A stretch of DNA of 5,117 bases, taken from an uncultured Collinsella sp. Lineage in GTDB: Bacteria > Actinomycetota > Coriobacteriia > Coriobacteriales > Coriobacteriaceae. The translations under genes were made by a program, and so were the position numbers. The notes below the pieces were generated by a model. The model was not told the DNA's origin. It ran no database searches and worked only from the letters and a program-made list of their open reading frames with translations. Shown one piece after another: positions 1 through 5,117 of this stretch. Positions within the stretch are counted from its first letter, which is position 1; each line of letters starts with the position of its first letter. The DNA is taken from NCBI GenBank assembly GCA_900555765.1, contig USMA01000105.1, positions 1-5,117 of the forward strand. Direction: 5' to 3'.

Positions 1-217
1 CACTCGTCGGGCAGATCGCCACGACACCCGTCACACGTCCCGGCTCGCCCGAGCATTCGTACACGTAATACGCCGCACCCGGGTCCTTGAGCATCAGACC
101 ATCGGCAATGGCTTCGCGCAGGGCTTCGTTGTCACTCAGAATACTGCCCATTGCAGGCAGCGCCTCGAGCACGCGGTCCTGAGCCGGGCGGATGCAGGGA
201 AACGGAAGTGCTTTCAT
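1..217 (-). CDS. DUF1015-family protein, N-terminal 72 codons (runs off the left edge)
   Basis: I translated this minus-strand frame by hand; it is open from an ATG at 215-217 to the window edge. The protein begins MKALPFPCIRPAQDRVLEAL. The N-terminal F-x-x-IRP element is typical of DUF1015 proteins, as is the later stretch of about residues 50-69 (YYVYECSGEP, then GRVTGVVAIC), which matches the family's 'YxxYR...GRxxTGxVA' strand. The family has no established biochemical role that I know of. The start is supported by an AGGA Shine-Dalgarno about 6 nt upstream, and no earlier in-frame start looks better. It follows the M20 peptidase stop by 39 bp with no terminator between, so the two are probably co-transcribed. 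Only the beginning is present, so domain completeness cannot be judged. The family call is from recalled motifs, not a profile search. Confidence 0.75.
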   Translation of the reverse strand, partial: MKALPFPCIRPAQDRVLEALPAMGSILSDNEALREAIADGLMLKDPGAAYYVYECSGEPGRVTGVVAICPTS

Positions 218-256
218 GGGCGGTCCTAACGCGCGAGTCGGTTTGTTCGCGGCTTA

Positions 257-1477
257 TTATGCCCCAACTTGGCCGCTCGCGTCCCAGAGCACGTTATTGG
301 CGAGCGTGATTAGCACCTGCTGACAACGAACGATATCGGCGTGGGGCACATATTCGTTGGGCTTGTGCGCGAGCGCGAGCGACCCGGGACCGTAGCTCAT
401 GCAATTGCGGTTACCTGTCTTGCCGGCAATGACGGCGGTGTCGGTGTAGCCGGTAAAGAAGCCGACGGTCGTGTCCGCGTCCGTCACGGCATCGGCGGCA
501 CGCTTGAGCGCTGCTAGAAGGGGAGAGGTCGGATCGCGCTCGATAGCGGGGCGGTCGCCTGCCACGGTATAGCTTCCATGGCAGCCGGGAAGGGCGGCTT
601 CGGCGCCGGCGATGGCCTGCTCTACCATGCGCTTCGCGACGGCCGTATCGGTCGGCGGAGTCAGGCGCATATCGACCCAGACCTTGGCGCGGTCGGGCAC
701 GACATAGGGGCGATATCCGCCCTCGATTTGGCCAAACGTGATGGTCGAAGACACCAGCTCATCGTGCGCGGGCAGCGCCACAAACGCGCGACGGAGCGAA
801 CACACGACCTCGGCCATGGCGGCGACGGCATCCGCGCCCTTCCACGGCTGGCTCGCATGCGCCGTTACGCCAGCCATTTCAATCTCGAACCACGTACGCC
901 CCTTGTGCGCCACCTGGATCTGTCCGTCGGTGGGCGCGGTGTCCAGCACCCATTCGCGCGAACCGACCCAGCCGGCATCGATGGCTGCCTCGGAGCCTCG
1001 CATAAAGTCTTCCTCGTCGACCGAGCAGATGAGCGAAAAGCCGCGGCGGGGCAGCGCGCCATCCGCCGCCACGCGCTCGAGCGTATGGACCAGTGCGGCA
1101 ATGGCGCAGGCCAGACCGCCCTTCATGTCGCCCGCACCGCGACCATAGAGCTTATCGTCCCGCATGGTCGCCCCGAGCGGCGGCGTGTCCGCGTCCCAGC
1201 CATCTCCCGGGGTGACGGTATCCATGTGGCAGATGTAGACGAGTCGCGCCTCGTCGCTCACGCCCGGCACGGTAATCATAAGGTTGCGGCGCCTGGGGAG
1301 TACTTCGAGCTCTGCAATCTGCACGGCATCGAGTACCGGATGGCTCAGCTGCGCCAACCGTTCCTCAACCAACGCTTTGATATAGCGTTCAATCTCGCCC
1401 TCATACGCACCTGGGTCGGAACTGTCGATCCGCACGAGCCCTTGCGTAAGCCGCCAAGCAAAATCTGTATCAACCAT
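257..1477 (-). CDS. M20-family metallopeptidase / amidohydrolase (ArgE/DapE/CPG2-like)
   Basis: A 406-residue cytoplasmic zinc- or cobalt-dependent hydrolase of the M20 family, which removes acyl or amino-acid groups from small substrates; the substrate cannot be read from sequence. The two-metal centre is complete: H84 and D86 (CHMDTV), D117 (GRGAGDMKGG), E155 and E156 (SVDEED), D179 (WVLDTAP) and H371 (ALAHKPNEYV). By family analogy D86 and E155 are the catalytic helper residues and D117 bridges the metals. H207 (GVTAHASQP) belongs to the inserted dimerisation/lid domain at about residues 188-295. Length is normal for the family and there is no signal peptide. I chose the ATG at 1475-1477 because GAGGTG lies about 5 nt upstream; the longer open frame to 1624 runs back through the serA terminator and encodes no family sequence. 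ArgE, DapE, aminoacylase or dipeptidase roles are all possible; location beside ser genes does not settle it. Confidence 0.93.
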   Translation of the reverse strand: MVDTDFAWRLTQGLVRIDSSDPGAYEGEIERYIKALVEERLAQLSHPVLDAVQIAELEVLPRRRNLMITVPGVSDEARLVYICHMDTVTPGDGWDADTPPLGATMRDDKLYGRGAGDMKGGLACAIAALVHTLERVAADGALPRRGFSLICSVDEEDFMRGSEAAIDAGWVGSREWVLDTAPTDGQIQVAHKGRTWFEIEMAGVTAHASQPWKGADAVAAMAEVVCSLRRAFVALPAHDELVSSTITFGQIEGGYRPYVVPDRAKVWVDMRLTPPTDTAVAKRMVEQAIAGAEAALPGCHGSYTVAGDRPAIERDPTSPLLAALKRAADAVTDADTTVGFFTGYTDTAVIAGKTGNRNCMSYGPGSLALAHKPNEYVPHADIVRCQQVLITLANNVLWDASGQVGA

Positions 1478-1503
1478 AGGCACCTCACAGATAGTTAGGT
1501 CAA

Positions 1504-1518
1504 CATACAGATTGTATG
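1504..1518 (-). promoter_or_regulatory. Candidate promoter -10 with overlapping dyad upstream of the M20 gene
   Basis: Between the serA terminator and the M20 start codon, the minus strand holds TACAAT (1511-1516), five of six matches to the sigma-70 -10 consensus. It sits inside a perfect inverted repeat, CATACA-GAT-TGTATG (6-bp arms, 3-bp spacer). A transcript starting near 1501-1505 would have a leader of roughly 25 nt containing the GAGGTG ribosome-binding site. I see no good -35 hexamer at 16-18 bp spacing, so the promoter is weak or activator-dependent, if real. A dyad over a -10 box is a usual place for a repressor operator, but which regulator would bind is unknown. Confidence 0.4.
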
Positions 1519-1555
1519 CCAAGAAGCGGCTCAGTGCATTTAATAGAGTGCTCAC

Positions 1556-1592
1556 AAAAACGGGGGCGCCTCTCGTGCGAAAGGCGCCCCCG
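1556..1592 (-). terminator. Intrinsic terminator of the serC-serA operon
   Basis: A perfect 11-bp GC-rich stem pairs 1561-1571 with 1582-1592 around a 10-nt loop (1572-1581). On the minus strand it is followed at once by TTTTTGTG (from 1560 downward), a short U-tract. The plus strand has no T-run after the hairpin, so it acts on minus-strand transcription. It lies about 60 nt past the serA stop and separates serC-serA from the M20 and DUF1015 genes. Confidence 0.88.
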
Positions 1593-1609
1593 CGGGCATT
1601 CAATGTCAG

Positions 1610-1642
1610 TGACGGGCAGGCCACATGGGGAACTGCCCGTCA
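1610..1642 (-). other. Perfect 10-bp hairpin just downstream of serA, no U-tract
   Basis: TGACGGGCAG at 1610-1619 pairs exactly with CTGCCCGTCA at 1633-1642 around a 13-nt loop. It starts 12 nt after the serA stop codon in the direction of transcription and precedes the intrinsic terminator by about 18 nt. Without a U-tract it is unlikely to terminate by itself. A 3'-end stabilising structure, a backup pause site or a protein-binding site are possible. The pairing is directly visible; the role is inference. Confidence 0.5.
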
Positions 1643-1654
1643 GATCAGCCGGCG

Positions 1655-2818
1655 CTATTTGATTACGCGCACGCGATACATCGACGGAATCTGCTTGAGC
1701 GCCTCGATCGTGCTGCTGTTCAGGTGCTCGTCGGTGTCGAACATGGTGTAGGCGTTCTCGCCGGCTGACTCGTTGGTCATACGCTGCACGTTGGCGTTGT
1801 CCTTGGCGAGAATGGCCGTGATCTGGCCGATCATGTTGGGCACGTTGGCGTGCAGGCAGGCGATGCGGCTTGCGGCGCGCGCCTTGCCCATGCTGCAGGC
1901 GGGGTAGTTGACGCTATGTGCGATGTTGCCGTTCTCCAGGTAATCCTTGAGCTCGCTGATGGCCATATCGGCGCAGTTGGCCTCGGCCTCGCCAGTGCCG
2001 GCGCCCGAGTGCGTGGTGATAAACGTGTTGGGCATCTTGACGGTCTTGGGCGTGGCAAAGTCGCAGCTAAACCAGCTCAGCTTGCCCTCGCGCAGGGCAG
2101 CGTCGACGGCGTCCTCGTCAATGATGGTTTCGCGTGCGTAGTTGATGAGCACGGCGTCGGGTGCCAGCAGGGTAATCTGCTCGGCGCTGATCATGCCGAT
2201 GGTGTCGGCCTTGCTGGGCACGTGTACGGTGAGGTAGTCGCAGCCGCGGCAGAGATCCTCGAGCGTGCCCACGCGCTGCACCTCGCGGCTCAGCACCCAC
2301 GCGTGCTCGACGGAAATGAACGGATCATAGCCGTAGACGTCCATGCCCAGATCGACGCAGGCGTTGGCGACCTTGGAGCCTACGTTGCCCAGACCGATGA
2401 CGCCGATGCGCTTGCCCTTGAGCTCGCGGCCCACAAAGGCCTTCTTGGCCTTCTCGGCGTCGACCTGGATCTCGGGGTCGTCGGCGTTGTCGCGCACCCA
2501 GTTCATCGATTGCTCCTCGCCGCGGCTCGAGAGCTCCAGCATGCCTAGGACGAGCTCCTTAACGGCGTTGCTGTTGGCGCCGGGGGAGTTAAAGACGACG
2601 ACGCCCTTCTTGGCGTACTCCTCGACGGGGATGTTGTTGACGCCGGCGCCGCAGCGGGCGATGGCGCGGATGCCCTCGGGCAGCTCGTAGCCGTGCAGGT
2701 CGGTCGAGCGCATCAGGATGGCGTCGGCCTCCTCGGCGGTGCTTACAAACTCGTAGCCCTCGCCAAACTCGACTTTGCCGTCTTTAGTGATGTCGTCGAT
2801 GGTCTTAATCTTGCGCAT
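1655..2818 (-). CDS. serA: D-3-phosphoglycerate dehydrogenase, short ACT-containing type
   Basis: Catalyses the NAD-dependent oxidation of 3-phosphoglycerate to 3-phosphohydroxypyruvate, the first step of serine synthesis, in the cytoplasm. The 387-residue protein has an N-terminal substrate-binding half (RCGAGVNNI at 56-63), a Rossmann fold with GVIGLGNVG at 139-147 and the acidic D165 after the second strand (YGYDPF), catalytic R229 (NYARE) and H270 (TTHSGAG), then a C-terminal ACT domain from about 315 (IACLHANVPNMIGQIT), which in this family binds regulatory amino acids such as serine. It lacks the intervening ASB domain of long SerA forms. The usual D-V-F-x-x-E-P element with the catalytic Glu is replaced by CDFATPK (252-258). 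The ATG has AGGAG about 7 nt upstream. It follows serC by 72 bp in one operon and ends at strong terminator hairpins. A different 2-hydroxyacid dehydrogenase is possible but unlikely beside serC. Confidence 0.95.
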   Translation of the reverse strand: MRKIKTIDDITKDGKVEFGEGYEFVSTAEEADAILMRSTDLHGYELPEGIRAIARCGAGVNNIPVEEYAKKGVVVFNSPGANSNAVKELVLGMLELSSRGEEQSMNWVRDNADDPEIQVDAEKAKKAFVGRELKGKRIGVIGLGNVGSKVANACVDLGMDVYGYDPFISVEHAWVLSREVQRVGTLEDLCRGCDYLTVHVPSKADTIGMISAEQITLLAPDAVLINYARETIIDEDAVDAALREGKLSWFSCDFATPKTVKMPNTFITTHSGAGTGEAEANCADMAISELKDYLENGNIAHSVNYPACSMGKARAASRIACLHANVPNMIGQITAILAKDNANVQRMTNESAGENAYTMFDTDEHLNSSTIEALKQIPSMYRVRVIK

Positions 2819-2874
2819 GGAAAAACTCCTTAGCAGGTTTTGATCTAAACAGGGTGGTCTGAGGTGGCTTGTCG

Positions 2875-2891
2875 GCCCGCGTGTTGCGGGC
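2875..2891 (-). other. Small hairpin at the serC stop codon
   Basis: GCCCGC (2875-2880) pairs with GCGGGC (2886-2891) around a 5-nt loop, and its 5' side on the minus strand begins in the last base of the serC TAG codon. No U-tract follows. It lies in the 72-bp serC-serA gap and could modulate processing or the relative expression of the two genes, but a six-pair stem in GC-rich DNA can arise by chance. Confidence 0.3.
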
Positions 2892-4015
2892 TAGTTAGAT
2901 CGCGGACTCAAACTATGCTGCGCTTCGAAGTCCTTCATGTACGTGGCCAGTGCCTGCACGTCTTCCATGGTTACGGCGTTGTAGACGCTCGCGCGCATGC
3001 CGCCTACCAGACGATGGCCCTTGACGTTTTGAATCTGGTGCTCGGCCGCGCCTGCGACAAAGGCCGCGTCAAGCTCGGCGTCGCCGGTGCGGAAGGTGAC
3101 GTTGGCGATGGAGCGACTGTCGGCCTGCGTGGTGCCATGGAACAGCTCGCTGTGCTCGAGCAGGTCATAGAGCAGGTTGGCCTTGGCCCAGTTGCGCTCG
3201 GCCATGGCGGCAAGTCCGCCGGTCTCCTCGACCCAGTGGAATACCTTGCCGCACACGTAGATGCCAAAGGTGTTGGGCGTGTTGAGCATGGAGCCCTTGG
3301 CGGCCTGGGTCTTAAGGTCCATGTACTGCGGCGTCTGCGCAAAGGCGGGGCCGTCGGCGATGAGGTCGTCGCGCACGATGACCACGGTCACGCCCGCGGC
3401 ACCGGCGTTTTTCTGCGCGCCGGCGTAAATGAGCCCGTAGCGCTCAACGTCGAGCGGCTGCGACAGAAAGCAGCTCGAGACATCGGCGACCAGCGGCACG
3501 TCGCCGCAGTTGGGCAGCTCGTGGTACATGGTGCCAAAGATGGTGTTGTTCTGGCAGATGTAGACGTAGTCGAGCCCGTCGCTCGCGGCCTCGGCGGCAA
3601 TGCGCGCGTTGATGTCGGCCATGTCGGGGATGCGGTCGAAATTGGTGTCCTCGGAGCTCGCGAGCAGCACGGCCTCGCCGTACTTGGCGGCTTCTTTGTA
3701 TGCCTTGTTGGCAAAGTTGCCGGTCACGATGTAGCCGGCGCGGCCGCGGCGCATGAGGTTCATGGGGATGCCCGCAAACTGCAGCGTGGCGCCGCCCTGC
3801 AAAAACAGGACGCGGTAGCTGTCGGGGATGCTCAGCAGGCGGCGCAGGGTAGTCTCGGCGTCGTCGATGATCTGCTGGTACATGCTAGATCGATGGCTCA
3901 TCTCGAGCACGGACATGCCGCAACCGCGGTAGTCCATCATCTCGTCGGCGATCTCGGCGAGCACGCTGGTAGGCAGCGCGGCCGGGCCAGCTGAGAAGTT
4001 GTGCACACGTGCCAT
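2891..4015 (-). CDS. serC: Phosphoserine aminotransferase
   Basis: A cytoplasmic PLP enzyme that transfers the amino group of glutamate to 3-phosphohydroxypyruvate, giving O-phospho-L-serine; in some bacteria it also serves vitamin B6 synthesis. The 374-residue protein shows class V aminotransferase features throughout: NFSAGPAALP at 6-15, MSHR at 39-42, GGAT at 74-77 for cofactor phosphate, QNNTIFGT at 155-162, PLP-contacting D178 (VADVSS), the Schiff-base lysine K202 in YAGAQKNAGAAG, and GHRLVGGMRASVYNA at 333-347 with substrate-binding arginines. F101 takes the place of the tryptophan (W102 in E. coli) that stacks on the PLP ring. The ATG at 4013-4015 matches the family N-terminus; a GAGGGGG purine run lies 9 nt upstream. 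It is the first gene of the operon and serA follows directly. Confidence is high because length and all motifs agree with the family. Confidence 0.97.
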   Translation of the reverse strand: MARVHNFSAGPAALPTSVLAEIADEMMDYRGCGMSVLEMSHRSSMYQQIIDDAETTLRRLLSIPDSYRVLFLQGGATLQFAGIPMNLMRRGRAGYIVTGNFANKAYKEAAKYGEAVLLASSEDTNFDRIPDMADINARIAAEAASDGLDYVYICQNNTIFGTMYHELPNCGDVPLVADVSSCFLSQPLDVERYGLIYAGAQKNAGAAGVTVVIVRDDLIADGPAFAQTPQYMDLKTQAAKGSMLNTPNTFGIYVCGKVFHWVEETGGLAAMAERNWAKANLLYDLLEHSELFHGTTQADSRSIANVTFRTGDAELDAAFVAGAAEHQIQNVKGHRLVGGMRASVYNAVTMEDVQALATYMKDFEAQHSLSPRSN

Positions 4016-4054
4016 CTTCTAGTTCCCCCTCGTAGTCGTATGAACCTTCGGGAT

Positions 4055-4063
4055 ACTTTAGCA
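4055..4063 (-). promoter_or_regulatory. Candidate extended -10 promoter for serC-serA
   Basis: The minus strand reads TGCTAAAGT here: a TGn extension followed by TAAAGT, four of six matches to TATAAT. A start about 7 nt further would give a leader of roughly 33 nt that includes the serC ribosome-binding site. No TTGACA-like hexamer lies at 17-bp spacing (the bases there are TCGCGC), which fits an extended -10 promoter. A GC-rich 5-bp dyad, gcgcc-g-ggcgc at 4071-4081, overlaps the -35 area. This is a pattern match only. Confidence 0.4.
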
Positions 4064-4140
4064 CAGTGGAGCGCCGGGCGCGACCGCATCACGGTAAAAC
4101 CCGAGTGCGCCGCTATGATTTACAGGATGGTTACATGGGG

Positions 4141-4159
4141 GAGGGGTGCTTTACTCCTC
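4141..4159. other. Short hairpin downstream of the antiporter
   Basis: GAGGGGT (4141-4147) pairs with ACTCCTC (4153-4159) with one G-U pair around a 5-nt loop. It contains the end and stop codon of the 24-codon frame at 4151-4225. Neither strand has a T-run after it, so it is not a convincing intrinsic terminator, though it is the only stem seen between the antiporter and the serC promoter. Confidence 0.25.
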
Positions 4160-4225
4160 AGGCAAATCCAAATCAGCGAGCGAAGGCATGAGGTTCTCTA
4201 GGCGCTTGATCTCTTCGTCGCAAAT
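4151..4225 (-). CDS. Possible 24-residue peptide or gene remnant with ATT start
   Basis: A perfect AGGAGGT Shine-Dalgarno (4231-4237) lies just after the antiporter's tandem TAG-TGA stops. At best spacing (5 nt after the AGGAGGT) the codon is ATT, opening a frame that reads ICDEEIKRLENLMPSLADLD and then LPEE before TAA at 4151-4153. The peptide is acidic and could form an amphipathic helix. In-frame TAG two codons before the ATT excludes a longer protein. ATT is a very rare start (known for infC), so this may be an ATG-start gene that lost its start, the tail of a decayed gene, or a regulatory leader ahead of serC. An alternative TTG start at 4221-4223 gives an unrelated arginine-rich 16-mer. 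I do not recognise the sequence. The ribosome-binding site is clear; translation is not. Confidence 0.3.
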   Translation of the reverse strand: MCDEEIKRLENLMPSLADLDLPEE

Positions 4226-4242
4226 TAGCTACCTCCTGGTCA

Positions 4243-5117
4243 CTACGACGCCAGTGTGGCAATGACGGCTTCGTCGCCGGCGTATATGAGGGTGTTGCCG
4301 TCGGGGATGATCGTTTGACCGTCGCGCTTGAGCATCACCACAATAAACGGATGCTTGCCTTGCGGCACGTCGCGCAGGCGCTGACCGGCCAGGCGACCGT
4401 GGGGGGTCACGGTGACCTCGCGCAGCGTAACCTCAGCATGCTCTTCAAACGTCGGCGCGGCCATCACCAGCAGATCTCCTTCCTGGATCCCGGTGTCGCC
4501 ATTGGGCAGTACCGGGTGCGCCCCGTCGCGCAGCACCAGGACCACGAGCATGTCGGTGGCGCTGCCAATGTCCGCGAGCGAGCGTCCGGCAAACGGATGT
4601 CCAGCGCCCACCTTGAGCTTTACAAACGACATGCCGTCCTCGTCGCGGTAGTCGTTAAAGGTGCGGCGCACGTCGCCGGTCGCATCGATCATATCGAGCT
4701 TCTTCGCCACCGCCGGCAGCAGCGAGCCCTGCACCACAATGCTCGACACGGCAATCACAAAGACCAGGTCAAATAGGTCGTGTCCACCGGGAACGTCGGC
4801 CACCACGGCAAAGAGACTAAAGACGACCGAAGCTGCTCCGCGCAGGCCCGCCCAGCTTACGAGCGCGACCTGGCGGGGGTTTGTCTTAAAGGGCGCCAGC
4901 AGCAGACCGACAGCGATGGGGCGGCTCGCAAAGAGCATAAACGCCATGAGCGCCAGACCGGGTAACAGCATTTGCGGCAGGCGTGCGGGCGTCACGAGCA
5001 GGCCGAGCTAGATGAAGATCGGCATCTCGGCCATCTCGGTATGGGTGTCATAGATGTGCGCCATCTCGACCTTGCCGGTGATGTCGCTCGCACCCTGCAC
5101 TATGCCTGCCAGGTATA
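4243..5117 (-). pseudogene. CPA1-type cation/proton antiporter, C-terminal part, interrupted by an in-frame TAG
   Basis: The frame encodes the last part of an inner-membrane Na+ or K+/H+ antiporter of the NhaP2/CvrA type and continues past the right edge. From the edge it reads YLAGIVQGASDITGKVEMAH, then about 17 residues on MPIFI, a TAG at 5008-5010, then LGLLVTPARLPQ; E. coli NhaP2 has the equivalent continuous segment 'MFLVLGLLVTP'. After the stop the frame stays intact: further hydrophobic membrane helices, the conserved GLRGA motif (about 4834-4848), then two tandem RCK_C/TrkA_C-like domains (about 4456-4632 and 4246-4428), ending with tandem TAG-TGA. RCK_C domains usually sense nucleotides or ions and gate transport. 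The ion-binding aspartate region lies outside the window. Translation could restart at the GTG at 4993-4995, but I see no good ribosome-binding site, and a fragment lacking the core could not transport. Alternatives are suppression of amber or a sequencing error. Confidence 0.72.

Noticed and set aside
578..1498. Plus-strand open frame of 306 codons opposite the M20 gene
   Set aside because: It is an antisense shadow in GC-rich DNA, Arg/His-rich with no domain; the minus-strand gene has all M20 catalytic residues.
1478..1624. N-terminal extension of the M20 protein by 49 residues
   Set aside because: The extension runs back through the serA terminator hairpin and the candidate promoter, while the ATG at 1475-1477 has a well-spaced GAGGTG and gives the normal family N-terminus.
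1850..2548. Plus-strand open frame of 232 codons opposite serA
   Set aside because: Same shadow effect: composition mirrors the serA codons and there is no ribosome-binding site or known motif.
2864..3994. Long open plus-strand frame (376 codons) opposite serC
   Set aside because: It mirrors the codon structure of serC, is rich in Gly, Val, Ala and His with no family motif, and the minus strand has a complete, recognisable enzyme.
4114..4119. TATGAT, a -10-like box on the plus strand between the antiporter and serC
   Set aside because: No -35 element at usual spacing and no plus-strand gene downstream; an antisense RNA cannot be excluded but nothing else supports it.
4016..4242. Possible riboswitch or T-box upstream of serC
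   Set aside because: The likely promoter is only about 40 nt from serC, and I found no T-box sequence, anti-terminator pair or terminator before the gene; only small stems are present.
4243..4995. A free-standing 250-residue protein starting at GTG 4993-4995
   Set aside because: The family homology continues in the same frame upstream of the TAG and the GTG has no convincing ribosome-binding site, so this is better read as the 3' part of an interrupted antiporter gene.

Overview
The window is GC-rich and almost fully coding, and every convincing gene lies on the minus strand. The protein sequences resemble those of gut Coriobacteriia, with a Collinsella-like actinobacterium the best guess. 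That assignment rests on general resemblance and GC content; there is no marker gene here to confirm it.

Read in the direction of transcription (right to left), the window opens with the C-terminal part of a CPA1-type cation/proton antiporter (4243-5117). Its membrane domain is followed by two tandem RCK_C/TrkA_C-like domains. The reading frame carries an in-frame amber codon at 5008-5010, inside a conserved membrane segment, so the gene looks like a recent pseudogene unless the stop is suppressed or is a sequencing error. Right after its stop comes a perfect Shine-Dalgarno followed by a 24-codon frame that would have to start at ATT (4151-4225). It may be a leader peptide or a gene remnant.

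The core of the window is a two-gene serine biosynthesis operon: serC (phosphoserine aminotransferase, 2891-4015), then serA (3-phosphoglycerate dehydrogenase with a C-terminal ACT domain, 1655-2818). A candidate extended -10 promoter lies just upstream of serC. Two perfect hairpins follow serA: one near its stop without a U-tract, and a strong intrinsic terminator at 1556-1592. Together SerA and SerC convert 3-phosphoglycerate to O-phosphoserine. No phosphoserine phosphatase gene is visible in the window.

After the terminator comes an M20-family metallopeptidase/deacylase (257-1477) with a full set of metal and catalytic residues. A 15-bp dyad covers its candidate -10 box. Next, 39 bp further on, is the start of a DUF1015-family gene (217 to beyond the left edge). 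DUF1015 genes often sit beside serC/serA in other anaerobes, which suggests an unexplained link to serine metabolism.

I see no mobile elements, CRISPR arrays, tRNA or rRNA. No wholly new multi-gene system is evident; the most notable items are the interrupted antiporter, the ATT-start small frame, and the DUF1015-serine neighbourhood.
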